Shown: positions 28,103-36,940 of the stretch, in pieces | Position numbering within the stretch: position 1 is the first letter of the stretch | Layout of the letters: every line of letters starts with the position of its first letter | Origin: Asanoa hainanensis | GTDB lineage: Bacteria; Actinomycetota; Actinomycetes; Mycobacteriales; Micromonosporaceae | Direction: 5' to 3' | Assembly: GCF_900188485.1 (NCBI RefSeq) | Contig: NZ_FZPH01000002.1 | Span: 186,001 to 250,000, forward strand | Length of the DNA: 64,000 bases | The notes under the pieces: generated by a model | Databases searched by the model: none | What the model saw: only the letters and a program-made list of their open reading frames with translations | What the model was told of the DNA's origin: nothing | Made by a program: the position numbers and the translations under genes

Positions 28103-29020
28103 TCAGATCCCGCGGCCGTACCGGTGCAGGGTCGAGAGCACGTTCTCGACCTTGACGGCGCCGGTCAGCGCGGCCATGGCGATCGCCGTGCGCGGCTCGC
28201 GCCAGTTGGCCCGGACAGCCTGCCGGGTCCATTTCCACGCTTCGGCGCGGTTGCCGGAGGCCGCGTTCCAGCAGGCGAGCTGGCCGTAGACCCGGGCCGC
28301 CCCCGGTGCGCACCCACGGATCTCCGGATGCCGCTCCATCATCCAGCGCAGCGACGAGATCTTCGTCTGGTACTCGTACGCGTAATGCGAACTGCGCCCC
28401 CAGAGCACCTGCACCAGCGGCTCGTCGACGTGCACGATCGGATGCCGGCGGGCGGCCCGCAGCAGCAGGTCCCAGTCCTCGTTCTGCGAGCCCGGCGCGT
28501 CCTCCGCGACCAGCCCGATCCGGTCGGACTCGACCAGCGCGGTCCGCGCCATCAGGAACGTCGACGAGTGCAGCATCGCCATCCGGGACCGGGCGAGCTC
28601 CGCCACGCCGACCGACGCCATGCCGGCCAGCCGGGGAGTGACCTTCCCCTGGTACGACACCGCGATGGCGCACGTCGCGAACTCGGCCGAGGAGGCGTTC
28701 AGCGCGGGCACCTGGACCCGCAGCTTGTCCGGCGCCCACTCGTCGTCGTCGTCGCAGAACGCGACCAGATCGGTGTCCAGGGCGAGGATCCCGCTGTTGC
28801 GGGTGCCGGCCAGGCCAGGTGCGCGCCAGTTCGAGATGACCATCACGGGTACGCCGTCCGTGGTGGCCAGCAACAGGTCCGGCTCGGTCTGGTCGAACGC
28901 GACGACGACCCGCAACTGCCCCGGGTAGTCCTGCCGGCGCACCGCCGCCAACGCCCGCCGCAGCAGCTCCGGCCGGTTCCGGGTCGGGATGACCACACCG
29001 ACCGACGGCCACGGCGTCAC
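28103..29020 (-). CDS. Family 2 glycosyltransferase
   Basis: 305 residues. N-terminal GT-A fold: VGVVIPTRNRPELLRRAL, GLAGTRNSGI, and the metal-binding FCDDDDEW (DxD-like). The catalytic region includes SQNEDWDLLLRA. The C-terminal tail (SLRWMMERHP...) is hydrophilic, suggesting a peripheral membrane enzyme. GTG 29020 overlaps the sulfotransferase stop as GTGA, so they are coupled; it adds a sugar in the polysaccharide locus. Confidence 0.9.
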   Translation of the reverse strand: MTPWPSVGVVIPTRNRPELLRRALAAVRRQDYPGQLRVVVAFDQTEPDLLLATTDGVPVMVISNWRAPGLAGTRNSGILALDTDLVAFCDDDDEWAPDKLRVQVPALNASSAEFATCAIAVSYQGKVTPRLAGMASVGVAELARSRMAMLHSSTFLMARTALVESDRIGLVAEDAPGSQNEDWDLLLRAARRHPIVHVDEPLVQVLWGRSSHYAYEYQTKISSLRWMMERHPEIRGCAPGAARVYGQLACWNAASGNRAEAWKWTRQAVRANWREPRTAIAMAALTGAVKVENVLSTLHRYGRGI

Positions 29021-29964
29021 CGGGTGCCCCCGCGCGAGACCATGACCGGGTAGCCGTACGCGCGCAGCAGCGGGGCGCACACCGCGCCGACCAGCCGCCG
29101 GTCGGTGCTCGGCAGCCCACGCACCCACCCGTCGTCGCGGCGCAGCGGTATCCGGCCGACCGAGAACCGCATGGGGTTGCCGGCGGCGCTGTGCCCGACG
29201 GTCAGGTCGGCGTGGGACTCGGTCAGGAAGTCCAGATCGGACTCGCCGAGGGTGAGGCCCGCGAACGCGGCCAGCGCCTCCAGGCCCGCGCGCGGGTCGG
29301 CGACGAACTGCTCGTAGCGGACCCGCAGCAGCGGCACGCCGAGGCGGGCCAGCAGGCCGAACGCGGCGTTGTGCGCGTTCCAGAGCATGGCGGAGCGGCC
29401 GGGGGAGTAGCGCGTCATCTCGCTCTCGCCGTCGGCCTCGGGCCGGGCCACCACTTTGGTCCAGCTGTGCGCGACGCCGCGCGGGTCGCGTACGACGTGC
29501 GCCACCCGCAGGTCGAGCTCGGCGGACCAGCGCAGGCAGTGCGCCAGCGCGCTGTGCTTGGACGAGTCGACGAGCACGGACGCCCCGGTCACCTCGGCCG
29601 CCGCGCGGTAGACGGCGGTGTAGTAGCCGGCGTATTCCCGCACCCGCACCCGGTACTCCTCGGGCAACCGGGTCCCGGCGAGCCGCGGGATGTGCCGGGT
29701 CCGTTCCACCGCCGCCTGGAGCGCGAGCACGCGGTAGACGTCGACGTTGGCCCAACCGCCGAACGCGAGCTCGCCGACCCGGGTCCAGAACTCGCACGTG
29801 GAGAAGTGCTCGCCGCACCCGCAGCGTTCGTCGCCGCGGATGTCGCGTTTCCAGAGGTGCACGACCTCCCCGAGCGCGCAGACCCCGGGCAGCTCACCGA
29901 GCAGCCGTTCGACCAGCGTGGTGCCGCTGCGACCCAGCCCGCCGACGAAGAGTAGCCGTGCCAC
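29017..29964 (-). CDS. Sulfotransferase 1
   Basis: 315 residues. The 5'-phosphosulfate binding loop is GGLGRSGTTLVERLL (11-16 GRSGTT), and the 3'-phosphate binding motif is HVVRDPRGVAHSW. CGCGEHFSTCEFW adds several Cys. It should use PAPS to sulfate an acceptor, here probably a carbohydrate given the GT2, flippase and ligase around it. GTG 29964 has AAGGTGGG upstream. It shares a divergent promoter with the WecG-like gene. Confidence 0.88.
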   Translation of the reverse strand: MARLLFVGGLGRSGTTLVERLLGELPGVCALGEVVHLWKRDIRGDERCGCGEHFSTCEFWTRVGELAFGGWANVDVYRVLALQAAVERTRHIPRLAGTRLPEEYRVRVREYAGYYTAVYRAAAEVTGASVLVDSSKHSALAHCLRWSAELDLRVAHVVRDPRGVAHSWTKVVARPEADGESEMTRYSPGRSAMLWNAHNAAFGLLARLGVPLLRVRYEQFVADPRAGLEALAAFAGLTLGESDLDFLTESHADLTVGHSAAGNPMRFSVGRIPLRRDDGWVRGLPSTDRRLVGAVCAPLLRAYGYPVMVSRGGTR

Positions 29965-29977
29965 TTTTACCCACCTT

Positions 29978-30003
29978 CGCTCGTTTCAAACACATAACGA
30001 GCG
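29978..30003. promoter_or_regulatory. Inverted repeat in the sulfotransferase/WecG promoter
   Basis: CGCTCGTT (29978-29985) and AACGAGCG (29996-30003) are perfect 8-bp arms with a 10-bp spacer. They occupy most of the 50-bp space between two divergent starts, so one regulator could control both sides. Confidence 0.55.
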
Positions 30004-30014
30004 GGAGAGCCGAA

Positions 30015-30782
30015 GTGTCGCTTCATTACGGATTTGCCCGAGTTCACCTGGACGGTTCGCGGCTCCACATGATCACCGAACGCCGGGTGGTCACCGTGGT
30101 GCGGCAGGCGCTGGCGCGCGGGCACGGCGGGCGCATCCTCACGCCCAACGTCGACATCGTCCGGCAGGCCAGGCTCGACCCGGAGGTGCGGTCCTTCCTG
30201 GACGACGCCACGCTGGTCGTCGCCGACGGGATGCCGCTGGTCTGGGCCAGCCGGCTGGCCAACAACCCGCTGCCGGAGCGGGTCACCGGGTCCAGCCTGA
30301 TCTGGACGCTGTCCGCCGGGCTGGCCGCCGACGCCCGCTCGGTGTTCGTCCTCGGCGGGGACACCCCGGAGATCGCCGAGCGGGCCGCCGACCGCCTGGC
30401 CGAACGCTGTCCGGGCCTGCGAGTGGCCGGCCACCTGTCGCCGCCGTTCGGGTTCGACGCCGACCCGGCCGCGACAGACGCGGCGGCCGCGACCGTGGTG
30501 AAAGCGAACCCGGACCTCGTCTTCGTCGGCATCGGCTTCCCGAGGCAGGAGCGGCTGATCGGCCGGCTGCGTGCCGAGCTCCCCGACACCTGGTTCCTCG
30601 GCTGCGGCATGGCGGTCAACTTCGTTGCCGGCCTGCAGCACCGCGCGCCGGTGTGGATGCAGCGGGCCGGCCTGGAGTGGGCGCACCGGCTCAAGACCGA
30701 ACCCAGGAGACTGGCCCGCCGCTACCTACGCCACGACGCCCCATATGCGTTGCGCCTGCTGGCCACCGCCACGAGACGCTAG
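30015..30782 (+). CDS. WecG/TagA/CpsF-family glycosyltransferase
   Basis: About 255 residues from GTG 30015 (GGGAG 8-12 nt upstream); a longer reading would enter the promoter. GT26 markers are RILTPNVDIVRQARLDP, VVADGMPLVWASRL, SVFVLGGDTPE and VGIGFPRQERLIGRL. These enzymes add N-acetyl-mannosaminuronate or related sugars to lipid-linked intermediates. The C-terminal RRLARRYLRHDA is basic and could bind the membrane. Confidence 0.9.
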   Translation: MSLHYGFARVHLDGSRLHMITERRVVTVVRQALARGHGGRILTPNVDIVRQARLDPEVRSFLDDATLVVADGMPLVWASRLANNPLPERVTGSSLIWTLSAGLAADARSVFVLGGDTPEIAERAADRLAERCPGLRVAGHLSPPFGFDADPAATDAAAATVVKANPDLVFVGIGFPRQERLIGRLRAELPDTWFLGCGMAVNFVAGLQHRAPVWMQRAGLEWAHRLKTEPRRLARRYLRHDAPYALRLLATATRR

Positions 30783-31777
30783 CGAGCACCGGCCAACGCA
30801 CCCACCAGTTCGCGGAAGGCCGCGAACGCCTGCTCGTCGTCCGAGATCTTGAAGTGCAGGGTCGACGGGTTGTCGTCCGGATCCGAGTCGAAGTAGGCGA
30901 CAGCACGGATCTGGGGGTTCGCCTGGAACACCCGCGTCGCGTCCCGCATCCATTCCGCGCGTCGCTCCGGCCCCCACTCCCGGGCCACCCCGAACTCGCC
31001 GACGATGATCGGCTTCGGCCGTTCGCCCGCCCACTTCAGGAAGTTGCCCATCAACTCGTCGAGCGGCCGGTACGAACTGCTCGCGTAGACGTCGACACAG
31101 GTCCAGTCGACCTGGTCGTCGCCCGGGTAGAACAGCGGCGCGTCACCCCGGTCGAAGCCCTCGGCGGTCGGGCACCACACCCACGACGCGTTGGTCGCGC
31201 CCTCCTCCTGGAAGATCCGCCGCACGTACTTCCACGCCGCGATGTAGTCCTCCGGCGACCACATCGTCGCCCGCAGGTTGGGCCGGTCCATCTCCCAGCG
31301 GAACCGCATCATCACCGGCCGCTTCGCCTTCGCGACCCGCTTCGCCTGCTCCCGGATCATCTCGTCGTGCTGACCATCCATCATGGACCGGGTGTCGCCG
31401 GACGCCCAACTGACCATCACGATGCTGCCGCGCTTCACGTACTCCTTGTCGGTCTCGGTCCAGAACTTCTCGTCGAAGGTCCGGTAGGTGTTGATGACGT
31501 CGAACTGACGCCCGAGCTTCTTCTCGACGCCGAGGACCGCCGACCGGCGCCCGGCCTGCCCCCACACCGCCGGCTTGACCCACGCGCCGACCCAGACCTT
31601 GTCCGTGGGTGGCTTGACCGGTCCGCTCTCGAACGGTCCGGTCTTCGTGGCCACCCCGGCCGGCTGCCGGCCGAAATCGGCCGAGGGCGCCGGCGACGGG
31701 TCGGTCGCCGTGCAGCCGGCCAGTGCGGCGGCGAGGACGATGACGGACACAACGGCGGCGGGGATACGCGCGACCAC
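30779..31777 (-). CDS. GH26-like (mannanase-fold) lipoprotein
   Basis: 332 residues. Lipobox ALAGC gives a lipidated Cys at 22. The TIM-barrel catalytic acids are E162 in MRFRWEMD and E261 in IIVGEFG, as in GH26 beta-mannanases. It probably trims or releases the polysaccharide made by this locus at the cell surface. GTG start with GAGGAG. A second GH26-like enzyme closes the locus at the other end. Confidence 0.83.
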   Translation of the reverse strand: MVARIPAAVVSVIVLAAALAGCTATDPSPAPSADFGRQPAGVATKTGPFESGPVKPPTDKVWVGAWVKPAVWGQAGRRSAVLGVEKKLGRQFDVINTYRTFDEKFWTETDKEYVKRGSIVMVSWASGDTRSMMDGQHDEMIREQAKRVAKAKRPVMMRFRWEMDRPNLRATMWSPEDYIAAWKYVRRIFQEEGATNASWVWCPTAEGFDRGDAPLFYPGDDQVDWTCVDVYASSSYRPLDELMGNFLKWAGERPKPIIVGEFGVAREWGPERRAEWMRDATRVFQANPQIRAVAYFDSDPDDNPSTLHFKISDDEQAFAAFRELVGALAGAR

Positions 31778-31819
31778 GTTTCTCCTCTTTCGTCGGACGG
31801 ACCGTAAACCCGGCGTGGG

Positions 31820-33427
31820 TCACCGCTTCTTGCGGCGACCAGGGCGCAGCGCCTTCAAGGCGTCCAACGCGAGCGGCCCGCGCAGGAGGCGGACGCCCGC
31901 CAGATACGTGGTGACCGCTACACCCAGGGCGGTCACCGTGGCGACGGCTCCGGTGCCGAGGGCGAACCCCACGATCCGGGGCGCGACGCCGAAGCTGAGC
32001 ACCGTGACACCGGCCGCGGACAGCCAGCCGGCGCCGAACGGGTGCAGGCCCAGCCCGAACCCGACCTGGGCGAGCGGCAGCACGTTGTTGGCCACCACCG
32101 CGGCGGCCAGCCCGATCGCGGCGCCGAGCGCGCCGAGCTTGGGTATCAGGGCGAGGTCGAGCGCGATCGTCAGGCCGAGCGCGACCAGCACGTTGCCCAG
32201 GTTCCAGGCGGTCCGCCCGGCCATGGACAGCACGATGTCGACCATTCCGCAGCCGGTCGCCACGAGCATCGCGGCCGCCAGCACCACGACGATCGTGGCC
32301 GCGTCGCGGTAGGCGGAGCCGAAGATGCCCAGGTACGCGGGTGCGTACGTCATCACCAGCAGGTAGAGCGGCCAGGTGAGCAGCACGAGCCAGCCGGTCG
32401 CGGTCTGGTAGAGGGTGTTCGCGGCCGTGCGGTCCTTGAGGGCGAGCGCTTCGGCCAGCCGGGGCTGCACGGCCTGCGAGATGCCCTGGTTGGCGAACTG
32501 GCCCAGCACGACGAACCGCCCGGCGACCGCGTACAGGCCGGCGGCACCGAGCCCGGCCAACGCCGCGACGAGCAGCACGTCGACCCGTTGCAGGGCGAGC
32601 TGCGCGACGGAGGCGATCGAGCGCGGCCCGGTGAACCGCCAGAACGCCCGCCGCATGCTGGCCCGGTGCGAGCGCTTCACCCGGGTCGGCACGATGTCGG
32701 CCATCGTCTTGGTGTGCGCGCGATGCAGCGCGTAGCCGGCGAGCAGCGCGGTCGGGACGTACGGCAGCGCCCAGGCGAGCGCGAACAGGCTCGGGCTCGC
32801 TGCCCCGCTGACCGCCACCGCCGCGACGCCGACCGTCTGGAGCCCGGGCCGGACCAGCTTGTCGAGCAGCACGGTCGGCCGGATCAGCCGGTAGCCGCGG
32901 GTGGCCGCGAGCAGCGTGTCGGACAGCACGGCCAACGGCACGAACACGGCCAGCAGGCGGAGCTGGGTGACCAGCTCGGCGTGTACCGCCGGTGCGGCGT
33001 CCCCGGCGGTCAGCCGGGCCAGGTCGGGCGCGGCCACGAACAGCAGCACGCCGACCGCCAGCGCCGCGCAGACCACGGGGGCGAACGCGCTGCGCAGGCA
33101 GGCGCCCAGCAGGAAACCGTGTCCACGGGCGCGCAGCCGGGCCGGCCAGTACACCAGCCCGGTCTGGGTGCCGAGCTTGGCCAGTGTCGAGGTGAGCACG
33201 AACGCGGCCGTGGCGGCGAAGAACGCGCCCGCGTGCTCCGGACCGAGCCGGTGCGCGACCAGCCAGGTGACCGCGAGTCCGGCCAACCCGGCCACGCCCG
33301 CACCGAGGATCCCCGCCACCCCGCCCCGGGCGACACCGCCGATCGCCTTCTTCGTCGCCGCCGCTGCGGTTTCAGGCGGGTCGGCGGGCGATTCGGCGAA
33401 CGCGGGGAGCGCCGGGGGCGCGGTCAT
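31820..33427 (-). CDS. MOP-family polysaccharide flippase
   Basis: 535 residues with about 14 hydrophobic helices and the MATE/Wzx-type sequence pattern (VARGGVAGILGAGVAGLAGL near the start; QGISQAVQPRLAEAL mid-protein). It would move lipid-linked oligosaccharide across the membrane, the Wzx-like step. Its ATG overlaps the sulfotransferase stop (ATGA). No catalytic residues are expected. Confidence 0.86.
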   Translation of the reverse strand: MTAPPALPAFAESPADPPETAAAATKKAIGGVARGGVAGILGAGVAGLAGLAVTWLVAHRLGPEHAGAFFAATAAFVLTSTLAKLGTQTGLVYWPARLRARGHGFLLGACLRSAFAPVVCAALAVGVLLFVAAPDLARLTAGDAAPAVHAELVTQLRLLAVFVPLAVLSDTLLAATRGYRLIRPTVLLDKLVRPGLQTVGVAAVAVSGAASPSLFALAWALPYVPTALLAGYALHRAHTKTMADIVPTRVKRSHRASMRRAFWRFTGPRSIASVAQLALQRVDVLLVAALAGLGAAGLYAVAGRFVVLGQFANQGISQAVQPRLAEALALKDRTAANTLYQTATGWLVLLTWPLYLLVMTYAPAYLGIFGSAYRDAATIVVVLAAAMLVATGCGMVDIVLSMAGRTAWNLGNVLVALGLTIALDLALIPKLGALGAAIGLAAAVVANNVLPLAQVGFGLGLHPFGAGWLSAAGVTVLSFGVAPRIVGFALGTGAVATVTALGVAVTTYLAGVRLLRGPLALDALKALRPGRRKKR

Positions 33428-34296
33428 CGGCGCCAGACCGGCGGGTGGCCGAGCCATTCGGTCAGGCGGTCGTCGTACGCCGCGAAATGTCCGGTCAGGT
33501 CCCGGCGGGTCCGTTCGTCCATACCGGACTCGCGGGGCCGGGCGTTGTGCCGCTCGAAGGCCGGGTAGCCCATGTTCGGCAGCCCCAGGAACGCCAGCAC
33601 CTCGTCGTAGACGTCTTCCGGCGTGGCGAAGAACCGCTCGCTCTCCACCACCAGCACGCGGTCGCGGCCGATCCGCCCGGCGATCGCCGACAGGTACGTG
33701 GCGTACTCGCCGCGGGCCCGGTAGGCGTGGTGCTGGTGGGCGAAGCTGTAGTACGTCGGGTCGTCGGCGAGCCGCTCCTCCTGGCCGTGCAGCCGGCCCG
33801 GCTCGAGCGCGAGCGCCCGGGCGAACGACGGCTCCGCCTCGAACCCACGGGCGAGCTCGTGCGCGTGCTGCGAGTAGGCACGCTCGACCGGGTCGCGGAC
33901 CAGCGTGACCAGCTTGACGCCTGGCAGGTCGCGGGCGATCCGGGCGACCGCGTGGGGGTGGTACATGTAGTACGGGCTCGACTCGAAGGTCTGCGCCGGC
34001 ACCCCGAACCGCTCCGCCACCTTGTCGGCCGTGCGCTGCAACGGAAAGTGGCCGCGATACCACGACAGCCCGTGCTGATAAGAGGTGTCGAAGTAGTGCA
34101 CGCCCTTGTGCAGCACGGCCTTGAGCACCACCGGGTGGGCGGCCAGCGCGCGGTACAGCGAGGTCGTGCCGCAGCGCTGGCCGCCGCAGATCAGGAACGA
34201 CGGCAGCATCCGGGCCGGAGCGGTGATCCGCCCGTACGACCGGGATCCGAAGTGGACGACCCGCTTCACCGGGGTCGGGACATGCGAGGACTTCAC
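33424..34296 (-). CDS. Sulfotransferase 2
   Basis: 290 residues. The 5'-PAPS loop is CGGQRCGTTSLYRAL, the 3'-phosphate site is TLVRDPVERAYSQ, and HKGVHYFDTSY and YYMYHPHAVAR match the carbohydrate-type (heparan-like) sulfotransferase fold. GTG 34296 overlaps the preceding stop as GTGA and its own stop overlaps the flippase start, so it is translated within a compact operon with ligase and flippase. Confidence 0.9.
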   Translation of the reverse strand: MKSSHVPTPVKRVVHFGSRSYGRITAPARMLPSFLICGGQRCGTTSLYRALAAHPVVLKAVLHKGVHYFDTSYQHGLSWYRGHFPLQRTADKVAERFGVPAQTFESSPYYMYHPHAVARIARDLPGVKLVTLVRDPVERAYSQHAHELARGFEAEPSFARALALEPGRLHGQEERLADDPTYYSFAHQHHAYRARGEYATYLSAIAGRIGRDRVLVVESERFFATPEDVYDEVLAFLGLPNMGYPAFERHNARPRESGMDERTRRDLTGHFAAYDDRLTEWLGHPPVWRR

Positions 34297-35552
34297 CGGA
34301 ACGCCTCCACACGGCGGACGAGTACGGGCAGCAGCCAGGTGCCGAGCACGCCGAGCCGGGCACCGGCCTCGGCCTGCCGGTCGGCGAGATATCGGGCGGC
34401 CAGGTCGATCAGGTAGAGCAGGGCGGTGAGCTCGGCCGCCGCCCGGGGCACCTCGAACGGCGCGAGCAGCCGTGGCGCCCGGGTGACGGTGCGCTCGACG
34501 GCGGCGGCCGCGTCGGGGTCGGTCTGGATCCGGCGCTGGAGCTCGTAGTGCAGCGCGTCGAAACCCATCGGCACGCCCAGGGTGAACCGTTCCCAGTCCC
34601 AGACCAGCAGCGATCCGGCCAGCGCGGCCATGTTCCACGGCGCCCAGTCGCCGTGCCAGGAGCCGAAGCGCAGGTCGGTGTCGCCGGCCCGGGCGGCCAG
34701 GTCGCGGGCGGCCGCGGCCAGCGCGGCACCGTCCGGCCGGTCGGCCACCCCGGCCAGCCGCTCGCGCAGCTCCGACCAGTACGGGCTCGTCGACAGCCAG
34801 CCCTTCGAGGTGCCGCAGCACAGCGCGACCGCCCGCTGGGCGGCGGCCAGCCGTTCGGCGCTCAGCGGCGCCCGCGGTTGCCAGACCGGCAGCGCGCTCT
34901 GGATCAGCACCTGGTGGCCCCGCCACTCGCCGCTGTGCAGCACGCTCGGGATCGTGACGTCGTCGACCACGGCATGCGAGAGCGCCTGCAGTGCCGAGGT
35001 CTCGGCCCGCACCAGCCGGCGGGTCAGCGGTCCGGTGCCCATCTTGCCGAAGCCGACGGTACGACCGTCCCGGGCGATGAGCTGGAGCACGGGTTTGCGG
35101 TTGGCCCGCGCCGGTCCGATGTGGATGCTCAGCGCGACGTCGGCGCCGAGCACGCGCCGCAGGTAGCCGTCGATGGTCTCGGCATCCGGCCCGTACACCC
35201 GGATCCGGTCGCGCAACAGCAGCCCGCTCGCCCCGCTGCGCAGCGCGGTGACCACCGCGTCCCGCTTGAGCTTGGCGATGCGGCTCTGCGGCTCGGCGTA
35301 GCGGCGGACCGCGGCGGCGGCGATCCGCCTGGACCGGGCCGGCACCAGCAGCCGGGGCCGCCGCGCGTCCGGCACCACCAGGTAGTCGGCCACCGCGGTG
35401 CCGGCGACCCGGCCGTCGGTGTCGTCGCCCGGAGCCCCGTCGGTGAAGCAGGGCGCCGGATACAGCAGGTCCAGCACTTCGCGCAGGTAGGCCGCACGTA
35501 GCTGGGCGTCCCGCGCGCGCAGGTGGGCCGGCGCCGTGGCGACAGGGCTCAA
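34293..35552 (-). CDS. APH-fold phosphotransferase-like protein
   Basis: 419 residues from TTG 35552, chosen because TTGA overlaps the ligase stop like the other junctions. The C-terminal half carries the aminoglycoside-phosphotransferase catalytic loop HGDWAPWN and the metal site VWDWERF. The N-terminal half has a variable head with VPARSRRIAAAAVRRYAEP. In a polysaccharide operon it may phosphorylate a sugar or act as a scaffold; substrate unknown. Confidence 0.72.
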   Translation of the reverse strand: MSPVATAPAHLRARDAQLRAAYLREVLDLLYPAPCFTDGAPGDDTDGRVAGTAVADYLVVPDARRPRLLVPARSRRIAAAAVRRYAEPQSRIAKLKRDAVVTALRSGASGLLLRDRIRVYGPDAETIDGYLRRVLGADVALSIHIGPARANRKPVLQLIARDGRTVGFGKMGTGPLTRRLVRAETSALQALSHAVVDDVTIPSVLHSGEWRGHQVLIQSALPVWQPRAPLSAERLAAAQRAVALCCGTSKGWLSTSPYWSELRERLAGVADRPDGAALAAAARDLAARAGDTDLRFGSWHGDWAPWNMAALAGSLLVWDWERFTLGVPMGFDALHYELQRRIQTDPDAAAAVERTVTRAPRLLAPFEVPRAAAELTALLYLIDLAARYLADRQAEAGARLGVLGTWLLPVLVRRVEAFR

Positions 35553-36940
35553 GGGGTCACTCCGCTCTTCTCCCGGGGCTGATGCGCGTTGCGCCAGAGC
35601 AGCGCGTACGCGAGGAACATGAACGCCAGCGGGGTGACCAGCGTGTTGTACCAGAACATCGCGACGAACGAGCCGACCAGCGCGCAGCCGCCGGCGATGC
35701 CGACCGGGCTGCGGTCCCGCCGGAACCGCCAGAGTCCGTAGCCGAAGAAGCCCAGGTAGCCCAGCGTGCCGATCGCGCCGTGGGCGAAGATGAGCTGCCA
35801 GAACTGGCCGTTGCCACCGATGGTGAAGTTGCCGCACCGCTCGCAGTCGTGGCTCTCGCCCACGGTGATCGAGTTGCGCCCACCGATCGTGGTCCGGGTC
35901 GACCCGAAGCCGATCAGCGGCGACTCGACCGCGCCGGTCACCGCCCGCTCGACCAGGTACGAGCGGACGCCGTTGGACTTGCCGTTGTCGAGCCGGGCGT
36001 TGACGACGTCGCCCAGCGGGGTGACCGCCAGGGCGGCGCCGACCGCGGCGATTGCGGCGACCAGCACGCCGATCACCCAGATCCGCCCGGCGAGGGCGAG
36101 GCGGACGGCCGCGTAGATGGCCGCGACGCCGAGGCCGATCCACAGCCCCCGGTTCAGCGAGATCACCACGGGGATGACGGAGACCGCGATGCAGGCGACG
36201 GCGAGCACCTTGGTCCGGCGACGGCTGACCGAGCCGAACACGGCCGCGCAGAACCAGACCATCAGCAGGCAGAAGTTGTTGCCCCAGGTGTTCGTGTAGC
36301 CCCACGGCGCCGCCGGGCGCGGCCGGTCGTCGCCGAGGATGTCGTGGATCTGGGCCGCGTACGGGTGGACCAGGCTCCGGATGAAGCCCTTGTCGCGGAT
36401 GTGCTCCGGCAGCAGCAGCTCGATCGGCGAGGTGAACTCGAACGTGCCCGCGAAGACGCCGAGCAGGCCGCCGGCCACCGTGACGACGAACAGCCAGGCG
36501 AGCTGCCGGACCAGCTTGGCGATCGGCAGCTCGCGCTCGGTCAGGTTGCCGGCGTAGAGCAGCAGCACGGTCAGCGCCGCGTACTCGCCGAGCCGGAACA
36601 GCACGCCGGGGATGCGTTCGATCCCGCGCTCGGGCACCGTGCCGGTCGGGTCGGCGCCGAGCACGGCCACGCCGATCACCAGCACGGCCAGGAACACGAC
36701 CCAGAACGCGAAACCGGGAGGCAGGCGTACGGCCCGCCCGGCGGTATGGACCTTGACCAGGTACCAGGCCATCGGCACGGCGGCCAGCGGGAAGATCAGG
36801 ACGCCGAGGCCGAGCGCCCACCACAGTGGATAGAGCAGCAGGATTCCGGTGAGCGGCCAGGCGGGAAGCCAGACGTCCGGTGCCAGCGGCCGCCGCGCCG
36901 TAGCGGGGCGGCCGCGGTCACGAAGCGGTGTGCTGACCAT
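35549..36940 (-). CDS. O-antigen ligase-like polymerase (Wzy/WaaL fold)
   Basis: 463 residues, about 12 membrane helices with a large periplasmic loop near the C-terminal half, the Wzy_C/O-antigen ligase arrangement. Loop residues include SLNRGLWIG and an RTTIGGRNS-HDCERCGNF segment. It would join or polymerise exported oligosaccharide units. The ATG at 36940 overlaps the Wzz-like stop by 23 nt; the TGA overlaps the next gene. Confidence 0.84.
   Translation of the reverse strand: MVSTPLRDRGRPATARRPLAPDVWLPAWPLTGILLLYPLWWALGLGVLIFPLAAVPMAWYLVKVHTAGRAVRLPPGFAFWVVFLAVLVIGVAVLGADPTGTVPERGIERIPGVLFRLGEYAALTVLLLYAGNLTERELPIAKLVRQLAWLFVVTVAGGLLGVFAGTFEFTSPIELLLPEHIRDKGFIRSLVHPYAAQIHDILGDDRPRPAAPWGYTNTWGNNFCLLMVWFCAAVFGSVSRRRTKVLAVACIAVSVIPVVISLNRGLWIGLGVAAIYAAVRLALAGRIWVIGVLVAAIAAVGAALAVTPLGDVVNARLDNGKSNGVRSYLVERAVTGAVESPLIGFGSTRTTIGGRNSITVGESHDCERCGNFTIGGNGQFWQLIFAHGAIGTLGYLGFFGYGLWRFRRDRSPVGIAGGCALVGSFVAMFWYNTLVTPLAFMFLAYALLWRNAHQPREKSGVTP

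Noticed and set aside
28103-29818. 571-codon version of the GT2 gene
   Set aside because: The extra N-terminal part is the antisense-type shadow of the sulfotransferase; GTG 29020 with GTGA overlap is the real start.
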